Shown here: piece after piece, positions 1-8,379 of the stretch
Layout: the number at the start of each line of letters is the position of its first letter
Numbering within the stretch: position 1 is the first letter of the stretch
Notes under the pieces: generated by a model
Database searches by the model: none
What the model was told of the DNA's origin: nothing
Seen by the model: the letters and a program-made list of their open reading frames with translations, nothing else
Program-made: the position numbers and the translations under genes
Source of the DNA: an uncultured Celeribacter sp.
Lineage (GTDB): Bacteria; Pseudomonadota; Alphaproteobacteria; Rhodobacterales; Rhodobacteraceae
Direction of reading: 5' to 3'
Length of the DNA stretch: 64,000 bases
Assembly: GCF_963676475.1 (NCBI RefSeq)
Contig: NZ_OY781106.1
Coordinates: forward strand, 496,001-560,000

Positions 1-642
1 ATCCGAGCCGCCCATCTGCAAGAGACAGTCGTAGCGGCGGTTCAGCTCCAGGAAGTCATAGGCCTGCAAAATCATGTAGTTGAATTCGAGGAAGGACAGG
101 GATTGCTCGCGGTCCAGACGCGATTTCACGGATTCAAAAGACAGCATCCGGTTGACCGAGAAATGCCGCCCGATGTCGCGCAGGAAATCGAGGTAGTTCA
201 GGCTGTCGAGCCACTCGGCATTGTTGCGCATGAGCGCAAGATTATTTTGCCCTACCGCTTCGCTACTTGAGGGCGTGTTGCCTGCGTCGGCGTAGTCCAG
301 ATAGCGTTCGAACACCTGCTGCATGCCCGCGATGTTCTCGTCGATCTGCTCCGGTCCCAACAGAGGGCGCTCGTCGGAGCGGAAAGAGGGGTCGCCTACT
401 TTCGTGGTGCCGCCGCCCATGAGCGTGATCGGCTTGTTGCCGGTCTTCTGGAACCAGCGCAGCAGCATGATGTTCAACAGATGCCCGACGTGCAGCGATT
501 TCGCCGTCGCGTCATAGCCAATATAGGCGGTCACCATCCCCTTGTTCAGCGCGTCGTCCAGCTCTTGCAAATTGGTGCAATCGGCCAAGAACCCGCGCTC
601 GATGATCACGCGCAGGAATTCCGATTTGGGATGGTAGGTCAT
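1..642 (-). CDS. tyrS: Tyrosyl-tRNA synthetase, N-terminal 214 codons (3' end outside window)
   Basis: Class I aminoacyl-tRNA synthetase that charges tRNA-Tyr in the cytoplasm. Only the N-terminal Rossmann catalytic part is present. The nucleotide-binding HIGH-type motif reads HVGH at residues 51-54, and the later stretch FLEFNYMILQAYDF before the window edge is typical of bacterial TyrRS. The KMSKS loop and C-terminal S4-like domain would lie left of base 1. The ATG at 642-640 starts MTYHPKSEF. It is transcribed divergently from anmK, 72 bp away. Compared with remembered family sequences there seem to be about ten extra residues (TPSSSEAVGQN, about 123-133) just before the conserved NNAEWLD. 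They are in frame, so the gene is not broken. Identification is firm. Confidence 0.95.
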   Translation of the reverse strand, partial: MTYHPKSEFLRVIIERGFLADCTNLQELDDALNKGMVTAYIGYDATAKSLHVGHLLNIMLLRWFQKTGNKPITLMGGGTTKVGDPSFRSDERPLLGPEQIDENIAGMQQVFERYLDYADAGNTPSSSEAVGQNNLALMRNNAEWLDSLNYLDFLRDIGRHFSVNRMLSFESVKSRLDREQSLSFLEFNYMILQAYDFLELNRRYDCLLQMGGSD

Positions 643-714
643 CTGTCACATTTTCCGTTCAAAGGGTCAGCGCGGCCTGATATATCGGGCTGCGCACCAA
701 AGGGAAAGAGTGTG

Positions 715-1824
715 ATGAGCAGTCAGGGTAAGAAGTCTCCGATCTGGGCCGCCGGATGTATGTCCGGCACGTCTTTGGACGGGGTGGATGTGGCACTTTT
801 GAACACCGATGGTGTGGCGATTTTCGACTTCGGCGAGAGCACGTTTCGCGGCTATTCGGAAACGGAACAAGAGATGTTCCGCGCCGAGCTTGGCACCTGG
901 CAGGCCTCTCACGAACTGACAGAACTGATCGAGACGGCCCATGCGGAGGCCTTGTCCGGGCTTGAGGGCTTTGAGTTGATCGGCTTTCATGGCCAGACCT
1001 TGAACCACGCCCCCGATGAGGGCCGGACCTATCAGGCGGGCGACGGCGCGGTTCTGGCCGAGGTCACGGGCGTGCCGGTGGTCTGGGATTTCCGGTCCGC
1101 AGATGTCGAGATGGGCGGGCAGGGCGCGCCTTTGGCGCCCTTCTACCATCACGCTTTGGCGCGCTACATCGGGGCCAGGGCGCCGGTCGCCTTTCTCAAT
1201 CTCGGCGGCGTCGGCAATCTCACTTGGGTCGATCCTTCTATAGAGGACCCGGCGGCGCCCGGCGCTTTGCTGGCCTTCGACACCGGCCCCGCGAATGCGC
1301 CGGTGAACGATCTGATGCGTGCGCGCCGGGGCGAGACCCATGACGCAGGCGGCGCAGTGGCCGCTGCCGGTCAGCCGGAGATGGAGATCGTCGCCAAGGG
1401 TCTTGAGCATCCCTATTTCTACAAAATGCCGCCGAAATCTCTGGACCGAAACGATTTTCACGGCGTTCTTGAGGCCGCCCTACCGCTGTCCGACGCCGAT
1501 GCTGCTGCCACTCTGACCGCCTTTGCCGCGGCTTCGGTCGCCCGCGCCATGGACCATTGTCCGGAGCCGCCGACGGCGCTCTATGTCACCGGCGGCGGGC
1601 GTCACAATGCGACGCTGATGGCGATGATTTCGGCGGGGGTGGATTGTCCGGTGTTGCCGGTCGAAGAGGTGGGACTCGATGGCGATATGCTGGAGGCGCA
1701 GGCCTTTGCCTATCTCGCGGTGCGGGTCATCTACGGGATGCCGACCTCTGCGCCGATGACGACTGGCGTGCGAGCCGCGATCGGGGGCGGGCGCATTTCG
1801 CGCCCTGATCTGGCCAAGGCCTGA
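715..1824 (+). CDS. anmK: Anhydro-N-acetylmuramic acid kinase
   Basis: Cytoplasmic sugar kinase of peptidoglycan recycling that opens and phosphorylates 1,6-anhydro-MurNAc to MurNAc-6-phosphate. The 369-residue ASKHA-fold protein has the N-terminal phosphate loop (CMSGTSLDGVD), the GFHGQT motif, the NLGGVGN segment and the DTGPAN motif, followed by the C-terminal VTGGGRHN and EALAF-like (EAQAFAYLA) signatures. Length fits the family (about 370). The frame is open further upstream, but the ATG at 715 is preceded by AGGGAAAGAG and gives the family N-terminus; a GTG at 712 is possible. It is monocistronic and divergent from tyrS. Confidence 0.95.
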   Translation: MSSQGKKSPIWAAGCMSGTSLDGVDVALLNTDGVAIFDFGESTFRGYSETEQEMFRAELGTWQASHELTELIETAHAEALSGLEGFELIGFHGQTLNHAPDEGRTYQAGDGAVLAEVTGVPVVWDFRSADVEMGGQGAPLAPFYHHALARYIGARAPVAFLNLGGVGNLTWVDPSIEDPAAPGALLAFDTGPANAPVNDLMRARRGETHDAGGAVAAAGQPEMEIVAKGLEHPYFYKMPPKSLDRNDFHGVLEAALPLSDADAAATLTAFAAASVARAMDHCPEPPTALYVTGGGRHNATLMAMISAGVDCPVLPVEEVGLDGDMLEAQAFAYLAVRVIYGMPTSAPMTTGVRAAIGGGRISRPDLAKA

Positions 1825-1850
1825 AGCGTTAAAATGGGAGGAGAACAAGA

Positions 1851-1882
1851 CCCGGCAGGATTCAGGATGAAAATCTGCCGGG
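1851..1882 (+). terminator. Possible hairpin terminator after anmK
   Basis: A perfect 8-bp stem (CCCGGCAG/CTGCCGGG) with a loop of about 16 nt lies 27 bp after the anmK stop. There is no T-run behind it, so it is at best a weak or factor-dependent terminator. Confidence 0.3.
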
Positions 1883-2065
1883 CCCCAGACTCGATAAAAT
1901 GGGAAAACATGTGATCATAGTCCCCCCCCCGACACTGATTAACGTGCTTAAGTTAACGTAACGTCATTTTTAAGCCAGTCAGGAAAACCTTACCATTTTG
2001 CGAAATTTGCGGGGAAAAATGCGACGGCATTCCCCGTAAGAATGGCGTTACCTCTCAGATCGCGA

Positions 2066-2506
2066 TCACCCGCGAGGAATATCAAAGCCGGGTGCGGCCA
2101 GTTCAAAGCCGTCAAATCGGAATCCCGGCGACACCGTGCAGCCCACCAACGTCCATTTGCCAGTTGTCTTTGCAGCCTGCCAGTGATGCGACGGCACGAT
2201 GAGCTGCGGCGCGTCTCCGGTCATCACGTCCGGCCCAAGGATCAGGTCGCGCGCGGGCCCATCCTCCGTCTCCGACAGAGACAGAACCAAAGGCGCGCCC
2301 GCGTAGTAATGCCAAATCTCCGTCGCATCGACCCGGTGCCAATGGCTTTGATCGCCCGCCTTGAGCAGGAAGTAGATACAGGTTCCCGCCGCCCGCGCAT
2401 CGCCGTCCGTCTCGGCGATCCAGGTTTGCCGATAATGCCCACCCTCGGGGTGGGGCGTCAGGTTCAGCTTTGCGATGATCTCGTCTGCGGACATTTCTTT
2501 TGTCAT
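2066..2506 (-). CDS. Cupin_5 (DUF985) family protein
   Basis: A 146-residue single-domain cupin of the DUF985 type. The start LTPHPEGGHYRQTW, the metal-site region SHWHRVDATEIWHYYAG and the tail TLVGCTVSPGFRF are diagnostic of this family. The exact reaction of most members is unknown; some relatives are annotated as sugar epimerase-like. Start ATG at 2506-2504; an internal Met (MSADEII) five codons later is an alternative. It sits alone, divergent from the small lipoprotein gene. Confidence 0.85.
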   Translation of the reverse strand: MTKEMSADEIIAKLNLTPHPEGGHYRQTWIAETDGDARAAGTCIYFLLKAGDQSHWHRVDATEIWHYYAGAPLVLSLSETEDGPARDLILGPDVMTGDAPQLIVPSHHWQAAKTTGKWTLVGCTVSPGFRFDGFELAAPGFDIPRG

Positions 2507-2625
2507 AATTTCAGATATTTACCTCGTTTTCGCTCACGCATTTGCACTTTTAGGACAGTTTTTCAGGAACCATTCCGGCGAGGTCGACGTTGACCCCACA
2601 GAAATAAGATCAACGGGAGACTTCC

Positions 2626-2901
2626 ATGTCCAAGAAAATCCTTGTGGCGATGGCCTTTGCCGCGCCCGCACTCGCCGCTTGTCAGATGAGCAACACCGAC
2701 ATGAGCACCGGCGTCGGCGCTGCTGCCGGTGCTGGCCTGGGCTACATCACTGCCGATGCGCTTGGTTCCAATGACGAATGGACCGTTCTGGCCACGCTGG
2801 GTGGCGCTGCTGCCGGCGCTCTGGTCGCCAAGGATGCGAGCGCTGCGACCTGTGCCTATTCCAACGGTGACGGAACCTATTACACGGCGAAATGCCCGTA
2901 A
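2626..2901 (+). CDS. Small glycine-rich lipoprotein
   Basis: A 91-residue predicted secreted protein: Lys-rich n-region, hydrophobic core and lipobox LAAC with the lipidated Cys near residue 19. The mature part has a Gly/Ala zipper (GVGAAAGAGLGYITAD, then GGAAAGALVA) and two more Cys near the C-terminus that could form a disulfide. It resembles outer-membrane glycine-zipper lipoproteins, but no specific function can be assigned. A purine-rich RBS (GGGAGA) precedes the ATG. A terminator-like hairpin follows about 80 bp downstream. Confidence 0.75.
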   Translation: MSKKILVAMAFAAPALAACQMSNTDMSTGVGAAAGAGLGYITADALGSNDEWTVLATLGGAAAGALVAKDASAATCAYSNGDGTYYTAKCP

Positions 2902-2984
2902 GAGCGCGCAGCTCTCAATGAGTTTGCGCCTAAGAGTTTGTAACGTGGCCAGTGCTTAGGTTTCCGTTCAGAGTGTTTGTTTTC

Positions 2985-3013
2985 AAAGGCCTCGCAATGT
3001 TGCGGGGCCTTTT
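2985..3013 (+). terminator. Rho-independent terminator between convergent genes
   Basis: AAAGGCC...GGGGCCTTTT hairpin with inner pairing CGCAA/TTGCG and a TTTT tail. It lies between the lipoprotein gene (+) and the GNAT gene (-) and could serve both directions. Confidence 0.75.
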
Positions 3014-3025
3014 GCTATGAGCCTT

Positions 3026-3640
3026 TCAGATCATCGGAATCTGCGGTGCGGCCGTGTCGGCCAGCGGACCGTTCATACGCGGATCGTCCATCACCTCGAT
3101 AGCACGCTGGTAGGGGGTAAAGCCTGAGCGGATGTAGAACCCCACGGCCTGCGGACTGTCCAGCGTACAGGTGTGGACGAAGAACCGCTTGATCGGGCGC
3201 GCAAACGCCTTGTCCAGAGCATGTTCCATCAGCCACCGCCCGGTGCCGCCGCCGATCAGGCTTTCGTCCAACCCGAAAAACGCCAATTCGGTGTTCTCGG
3301 GATCGCGGAAATCAAGTTCCAATAGGCCAAGGTCCGCGCCGTCTTTGCGCAGGGAATAGACCTCGACATTCGGGTCGCTCAGGATCGCGGAGAGCTTGTC
3401 ATCCGCCATATACATCCGTGAAAACCAAAGCCAATCTTCGCCCACGCGCCGATAAAGCGCGCGATACCACTCGAGATCGGGGGCCTCATGGCGGATCAAC
3501 TCCACCCCCGGCTGCTCCGGCGTAGGGCGTGGGGCAGGGCGTTTGAACATTTCAAGGTAGGTGACAATGGCGGCGAGCTTGCCGGAGGGCAATTCGTGGA
3601 GGCCGTCTTCTAGCGGAGTGGGGAGGGGGACGTTGGTCAT
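3026..3640 (-). CDS. GNAT-family N-acetyltransferase
   Basis: Acetyl-CoA dependent acetyltransferase of unknown substrate. The GNAT core is in the C-terminal half: strand ELAFFGLDESLIGGGTGR carries the acetyl-CoA pyrophosphate loop (variant GGGTG), and VHTCTLDSPQAVGFYIRSGF is the usual motif B with Asn replaced by Ser-Pro. About 204 residues from the chosen ATG (MTNVPLPTPLEDG). The frame is open to 3682 with further Met codons at 3658 and 3682, so the start is uncertain. It ends convergently with the small lipoprotein gene. Confidence 0.8.
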   Translation of the reverse strand: MTNVPLPTPLEDGLHELPSGKLAAIVTYLEMFKRPAPRPTPEQPGVELIRHEAPDLEWYRALYRRVGEDWLWFSRMYMADDKLSAILSDPNVEVYSLRKDGADLGLLELDFRDPENTELAFFGLDESLIGGGTGRWLMEHALDKAFARPIKRFFVHTCTLDSPQAVGFYIRSGFTPYQRAIEVMDDPRMNGPLADTAAPQIPMI

Positions 3641-3709
3641 ATTTGGAAAGTGGCGCATGGTAATCAGATTGGCAAGATGCACATTCTCAATGCTTGATTG
3701 CTCAAGCTT

Positions 3710-4501
3710 TCACTTTAATGGGTTTCGCCCAATCTGTTTAGAGAGAGCAGAAATTTGAGGTTTTGAGCGCCCTGCAAAACTAGTGCTTTGTGCGGCCAAC
3801 TGCATATTCCAACTCGACATTTGTCGGCTATTCAAAAGTACGGTTTTTTTTCCTCTCCAGCCAGAAACGAAGCCAACCGCAAGCTTTGAACCGAAGGCAG
3901 CCCACAACTCTATTTTCCCATCTTTAAGGCTGCCTGATTGTGCTCCTTTATTTCGAAGGAATAGTATCGGGTTGCTGCCAACTATGAAGAAATCTTTAGG
4001 ATTTGACGGTTTTGCAATCACAATTGGTATCATCGAGAGAAAATTGAGAAGATCCTTGGGTTGCTCACGCAAGGCCGCGACTCGGATATTGTCGATTTGC
4101 TGCATCGAATACTCTGCTTCAGAGGTATGACGCTCTAACATTGGTCCGTGTACATCGGGAGAGCGAAACATGTGATTGAAAAAGAGCTGGATAAGAATTG
4201 TCTCTTCATCGTGGGACAATGCTTCCGGGGTCAACGTAAATTGCGATCTCAATTTTTTTATGATTTGGGGAAGATAGTTCTCGAAATTCCTATCGTAAAA
4301 GATTTCGAGTGAATTGTCTTCCATACCATCAGGCAGATGAAGTGTATTCAGGTGTTTTTTGTAAAATATCGTTTTAAACGATCTCCATTTTGTACCTTCT
4401 TCTGGTTTCTCCTTGTCGAAGAAAAAGAGCCCTTTTTCGCCTTGTGAAGCAAATTGGCATTGTAGCGTGACTGGTATGAAATGATGATTATTCTTGCTCA
4501 T
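3710..4501 (-). CDS. DUF4238 domain protein, AT-rich and probably acquired
   Basis: A 263-residue soluble protein beginning NHHFIPVTLQCQFAS, the HHxIPxxxLxxF signature of DUF4238, whose function is unknown. Later parts include an aromatic helical segment (ILIQLFFNHMFRSPDVH) and a strand LWAAFGSKLAVGFV. The DNA is visibly richer in A+T than its neighbours, with many AAA, TTT and AAT codons, unlike the strongly GC3 genes on either side. That suggests recent transfer. It lies between the eno terminator and a GNAT gene, with no mobility gene nearby. DUF4238 proteins often occur in variable regions, but a defence role is not shown here. Confidence 0.8.
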   Translation of the reverse strand: MSKNNHHFIPVTLQCQFASQGEKGLFFFDKEKPEEGTKWRSFKTIFYKKHLNTLHLPDGMEDNSLEIFYDRNFENYLPQIIKKLRSQFTLTPEALSHDEETILIQLFFNHMFRSPDVHGPMLERHTSEAEYSMQQIDNIRVAALREQPKDLLNFLSMIPIVIAKPSNPKDFFIVGSNPILFLRNKGAQSGSLKDGKIELWAAFGSKLAVGFVSGWRGKKTVLLNSRQMSSWNMQLAAQSTSFAGRSKPQISALSKQIGRNPLK

Positions 4502-4523
4502 CGGCTTGCCCGCTTTGAAACAA

Positions 4524-4550
4524 AAAGCCCCACCAATCTGGCGGGGCTTT
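4524..4550 (-). terminator. Terminator of eno
   Basis: Read on the minus strand: AAAGCCCC...GGGGCTTTTTG, an 8-bp stem with extra CC/GG pairing and a five-T tail, 25 bp after the eno stop. Confidence 0.85.
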
Positions 4551-4574
4551 CTCTATTCCGTCAAGCGCTTGCGC

Positions 4575-5852
4575 TTATTTCTTAAGGATCGACGCCCCGG
4601 CGTATTCCGCTGTCGCACCAAGCTGTTCCTCGATGCGGATCAGCTGGTTGTATTTCGCCATCCGGTCGGAGCGCGACATGGAGCCGGTTTTGATCTGGCC
4701 GCAGTTGGTGGCGACCGCCAAATCGGCAATCGTCGCATCCTCGGTTTCACCAGAGCGGTGCGACATCACGTTGGTGTAGCGCGCGCGGTGGGCCATATCG
4801 ACGGCTTTGAGCGTCTCGGAGAGCGACCCGATCTGGTTCACTTTGACGAGCATGGAGTTCGCCACGCCTTGCTCGATGCCAGAGGCCAGACGCTCCGGGT
4901 TGGTCACGAAGAGATCGTCGCCCACGAGCTGGACTTTATCGCCGAGTTTGTCGGTCAAAAGCTTCCACCCGGCCCAGTCGTCCTCGGCCATGCCGTCCTC
5001 GATGGAGATGATCGGGTAGTCGTTGCACAGCTCGACGAGGTAGTCGGCGTTTTCCTCAGAGGTGAGCGATTTGCCCTCGCCCTTCATCTCGTATTTGCCG
5101 CCCTCGTAGTATTCGGTCGAGGCGGCATCCAGCGCCAGATAGATGTCTTCACCCGGTTTGTAGCCTGCTTTTTCGATGGATTTCAGCACGAAATCGAGCG
5201 CCTCCCGGGTCGAGGAGATGTTCGGAGCAAAGCCGCCCTCGTCACCGATGCCTGTGTTGTAACCGGCGGCGGACAGCTCTTTCTTGAGTGTGTGGAACAC
5301 TTCGGACCCCATGCGGATCGCCTCTTTGACCGAGGTCGCGGAGACCGGCATGATCATGAATTCCTGCACGTCGATCGGGTTGTCGGCATGCTCACCGCCG
5401 TTGATGATGTTCATCATCGGCACCGGCAACACGCGGGCAGCGGAGCCACCGACGTAGCGGTAGAGCGGCAGGGCGGAATAGTCGGCCGCAGCTTTGGCGC
5501 AGGCCAGCGACACGCCGAGGATGGCGTTGGCACCCAGGCGGCCTTTGTTCGGTGTGCCGTCCAGTTCGATCATCACCGCATCCACGGCTTCCTGTTCGGT
5601 GGCGTCCATGCCGACGAGCGCTTCGGCGATCTCACCGTTCACGGCGGCGACAGCGTCGAGCACACCTTTGCCCATGTAACGGTCCTTGTCGCCGTCGCGC
5701 TTTTCCACGGCTTCGTGGGCCCCCGTCGAGGCGCCCGACGGCACAGCGGCGCGGCCCATGGTGCCGTCTTCGAGAATGACGTCCACTTCCACGGTCGGAT
5801 TGCCGCGGCTGTCGAGAATTTCGCGACCGATGATGTCGATGATGGTGCTCAT
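4575..5852 (-). CDS. eno: Enolase (phosphopyruvate hydratase)
   Basis: Glycolytic/gluconeogenic enzyme interconverting 2-phosphoglycerate and phosphoenolpyruvate; Mg-dependent, cytoplasmic, also an RNase E partner in degradosomes of some bacteria. 425 residues, normal length. Visible motifs: GREILDSRGNPTVE at the N-terminus, GASTGAHEA (substrate loop), GIGDEGGFAPN, the metal ligands in ALDAAS, ISIEDG and GDDLFVTNP, the catalytic Lys in MLVKVNQIG and SHRSGETED. The start at 5852 follows AAAAGGGA at good spacing; the open frame further upstream has no such support. Confidence 0.98.
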   Translation of the reverse strand: MSTIIDIIGREILDSRGNPTVEVDVILEDGTMGRAAVPSGASTGAHEAVEKRDGDKDRYMGKGVLDAVAAVNGEIAEALVGMDATEQEAVDAVMIELDGTPNKGRLGANAILGVSLACAKAAADYSALPLYRYVGGSAARVLPVPMMNIINGGEHADNPIDVQEFMIMPVSATSVKEAIRMGSEVFHTLKKELSAAGYNTGIGDEGGFAPNISSTREALDFVLKSIEKAGYKPGEDIYLALDAASTEYYEGGKYEMKGEGKSLTSEENADYLVELCNDYPIISIEDGMAEDDWAGWKLLTDKLGDKVQLVGDDLFVTNPERLASGIEQGVANSMLVKVNQIGSLSETLKAVDMAHRARYTNVMSHRSGETEDATIADLAVATNCGQIKTGSMSRSDRMAKYNQLIRIEEQLGATAEYAGASILKK

Positions 5853-6004
5853 GGCGTAGTCCCTTTTCAATTTGGTGGGCAATTCGGTTGGCGGGCCAGT
5901 TGCCTGTTTGATACCAGCCGGGGCGGGTAGGTCAACAACCCATGCGCTAACATTGGCCAACTCTTTGAAAACGACGCTTTCTAAAGCGGCGCTAGATCCC
6001 GGCG

Positions 6005-6913
6005 TTAGATCCCGGGCGCTTCGAGGTCTGCCCTCAAAGTGTTACGATCCAGCCGCGCCAATCTGCGTTCGCGCAGGAAGCTGTAAAGCCCGGAGGCGAT
6101 GATCAGCGCGGAGCCGAGATAGGTCATCAGATCTGGCCGCTCGCCAAAGACCAGGATGCCCCCGATCATGGTAAAGATCAGGCGGCTGTAGCGAAACGGC
6201 GTGACGGCGGAGGCATCGCCAAGCCGCATGCCCGCCACGATCAACGCATAGCCGATGACACCGCCGCAAACCGCCACAAGCGTCATAGCGAGAAGCGACG
6301 GGGTGTAGGACACGAGGCTGTCGCCGGACATCCAGAGAGTGAACAGCGCGGCGGGGAGGACCGCGAGAAAAGCCTGAAACGACACCACGGAGGACGGCAC
6401 GGCCACGTCGATGACACGGGTCATCAAATCGCGCGCGGCCACGGCGACCACAGTGATCAGCACCCAAAGCACCTGCGGCTCAAAGCCGGAGAGGCCGGGG
6501 CGGATGATCATCAAGACGCCCGCAAACCCCACGCCAATCGCGCTCCACCGCCGCCAGCCGACGCGTTCGCCCAGAAAAAGCGCCGCCCCCAGCGTGACCA
6601 CCAGCGGCATGGATTGGAACACGGCGCCGACGGTGGAAATGTCGACCCGCGAGAGCGCCGTGACGAAAGAGACGGAGGCCACGGCCTCGGTCGCGGCGCG
6701 CAAAAGGACCATCACCCGCCAGTTACGGGGCGCAAGGATCGGATCACGGCGCAGCAAAGCCCAGATCAGAAAGGCGCTGACCCCACCCAAAGCGACCACC
6801 ACAAGCACCTGTCCCACCGGCAAACGCGTGGAGAGCTGTTTGATGAACATGTCCTCCACGGTGAAAAAGGCCATGGAGCCGATGATCATGAGAATGGCGC
6901 GAAGATTGTGCAT
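6005..6913 (-). CDS. EamA/DMT-family transporter
   Basis: Inner-membrane exporter-like protein of the drug/metabolite transporter superfamily. About 302 residues with ten predicted membrane segments arranged as two EamA repeats; the first repeat contains SMAFFTVEDMFIKQL and the second ends RYSRLIFTMIGGILVFGE and YLGSALIIASGLYS. The substrate cannot be read from sequence. The start ATG at 6913 (MHNLRAIL) has AGGAC upstream; 14 further codons upstream are open but lack an RBS. Confidence 0.88.
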   Translation of the reverse strand: MHNLRAILMIIGSMAFFTVEDMFIKQLSTRLPVGQVLVVVALGGVSAFLIWALLRRDPILAPRNWRVMVLLRAATEAVASVSFVTALSRVDISTVGAVFQSMPLVVTLGAALFLGERVGWRRWSAIGVGFAGVLMIIRPGLSGFEPQVLWVLITVVAVAARDLMTRVIDVAVPSSVVSFQAFLAVLPAALFTLWMSGDSLVSYTPSLLAMTLVAVCGGVIGYALIVAGMRLGDASAVTPFRYSRLIFTMIGGILVFGERPDLMTYLGSALIIASGLYSFLRERRLARLDRNTLRADLEAPGI

Positions 6914-7025
6914 GATGGGTCCTGAGTGTTTTCCCAGACCTAGCGGGGCTGACACCCAGGCGGCAAGCTTTGTGAGGCCTCAAAAGCCGCAGACGGGGGA
7001 GGGCGAAACCACTCAGCCCGTCTTG

Positions 7026-7436
7026 TCAGCCCTTTTTGCGCACCCCGTAAAGCTCAAGACGGTGGCCCTTCAGATCGAACCCGAGCCGCTCCGCAATCTT
7101 CTCCTGTAGCGCTTCGATGTCCGGGTCGACGAATTCGATGACCTGCCCGGTTTCCATGTCGATCAGGTGATCATGATGCGCCCGATCCGCCGGTTCATAG
7201 CGCGCACGCCCGTCGCCGAATTCGAGCTTGTCCAAAATGCCGCGCTCTTCGAACAGCTTCACGGTGCGGTACACCGTGGCCAGCGAGATTTTCGGGTCTT
7301 TGGCGGAGGCACGGGCGTAAAGCTCCTCGGCATCCGGGTGATCCACCGCCTCTTCAAGCACGGAGGCAATGACGCGACGTTGTTCGGTCAGGCGCAGGCC
7401 CTTGGCCTCGCAACGCATCAGGATCGTGTCTGTCAT
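7026..7436 (-). CDS. Fur-family metal-dependent transcriptional regulator (Fur/Mur type)
   Basis: A 136-residue DNA-binding repressor: N-terminal winged helix (GLRLTEQRRVIASVLEE; recognition helix KISLATVYRTVKLFEERG) and C-terminal dimerisation domain with metal ligands in HHDHLIDMETGQVIEF. It lacks the CxxC zinc pairs of classic E. coli Fur. In Rhodobacteraceae such proteins act as Fur or as the manganese regulator Mur; sequence alone does not decide between them. An Nramp transporter gene lies at the far end of this window but there is no evident link. The gene is preceded by the terminator of the phzF/antiporter genes only 34 bp upstream, so its promoter must overlap that region. Confidence 0.9.
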   Translation of the reverse strand: MTDTILMRCEAKGLRLTEQRRVIASVLEEAVDHPDAEELYARASAKDPKISLATVYRTVKLFEERGILDKLEFGDGRARYEPADRAHHDHLIDMETGQVIEFVDPDIEALQEKIAERLGFDLKGHRLELYGVRKKG

Positions 7437-7469
7437 GAGGGCTCCGGCTCAAGTGTTCGACCCAAAGGT

Positions 7470-7500
7470 AAAAAAACGGGCCGGATTGGTCCAGCCCGCT
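7470..7500 (-). terminator. Terminator of the antiporter/phzF transcript
   Basis: On the minus strand: CGGGC.GGA-CCAA-TCC.GCCCG followed by a run of seven T, just downstream of the phzF-like gene. Confidence 0.85.
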
Positions 7501-7546
7501 TTTGCGACTTACTCGCAATTGTTTCGACCTCAAACGGGGCCGTGGC

Positions 7547-8379
7547 TTAGATCGTCAACGTGCCTTCCATCATGCGGACCGCCTGTCCGCCGATGGTGAC
7601 ACCCTCTGGCGTGGCCTGCACCGAAATCCGTGAGGGACGCCCCATGTCGTCGCCTTGGTGAATGCTCAGTGTGACCTCGCCCCCGTCGCGCTCCTGAAAG
7701 AGCCGCCCAAGGGCCGCCGCCGCAGACCCCGTCGCGGGGTCTTCGGGAATGTCATCGAGCGGCGCGAACATGCGCAGATGCACGGTCTCGCCATCGCGCC
7801 AATAGGGCGCTTGGGCAAAATCGAGGCCCATCGGGTAGCGCGCATGGCCCTCGCGGAAGCTGGTAATGTCACAGGTGATCCGCGCCAAAACCGCGCGCGA
7901 GGTCAGTTCCGTGAAGGTGAACGCGAGCCCCATTCCGGCCATCACCGGCGCGGATTTCAGATCGCTCTCGGAAAGGCCAAGCGCTTTCGCGACCAGAGCC
8001 GCCTCAGGATGTGCGAGGGTTTCCAGCGGCTGGGTGGCGGTGAATGCGGCCTTGCCACCCGCCGCTTTCGCGGTGATCAACCCGACCTTCAACTCCAGCC
8101 GCAACTCCGGCCCATAGCCCATCTCAGAGAGCGCCACAGCCGCGCCGATGGTGGGATGCCCTGCAAAAGGCACTTCCATCGTCGGCGTGAAAATCCTGAG
8201 CCGCGCGGTGTTCCCGACCTCCTTGGGCGGTAGAGAAACACCGTCTCCGAATAGTTGAACTCCCGCGCGATCTTTTGCAGCTGCTCTTCGGGAAGGGGGT
8301 CCGCCTCGGGCACCACAGCCAGAGGATTGCCGCCAAAGGCGCGATCGGTGAAGACGTCATAAGTCAGGTAGCGGGTCAT
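7547..8379 (-). pseudogene. PhzF-family isomerase gene with a frameshift
   Basis: PhzF-like proteins (diaminopimelate-epimerase fold) isomerise small substrates such as trans-2,3-dihydro-3-hydroxyanthranilate; most members have unknown substrates. The N-terminus MTRYLTYDVFTDRAFGGNPLAV with catalytic Glu in FNYSETVF is in one frame. The rest (VPFAGHPTIGAAVAL, then EDPATGSAAAALG) continues in another. The change falls near 8221-8230 (minus-strand CCGCCCAAGG): one extra base after Arg-Pro would restore FLYRP-KEVGNTARLRIF, the expected family sequence. Both parts are otherwise well conserved, so this is either a very recent mutation or a sequencing error. The start overlaps the antiporter stop by 4 bp (ATGA). 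Confidence 0.85.

Noticed and set aside
481..714. Upstream extension of the anmK frame
   Set aside because: It overlaps tyrS antisense, has no family similarity and no RBS; the ATG at 715 has a good RBS.
4494..5930. Long open frame antisense to eno (plus strand)
   Set aside because: Arg/His/Gly-rich shadow caused by high GC3 of eno, no known domain.
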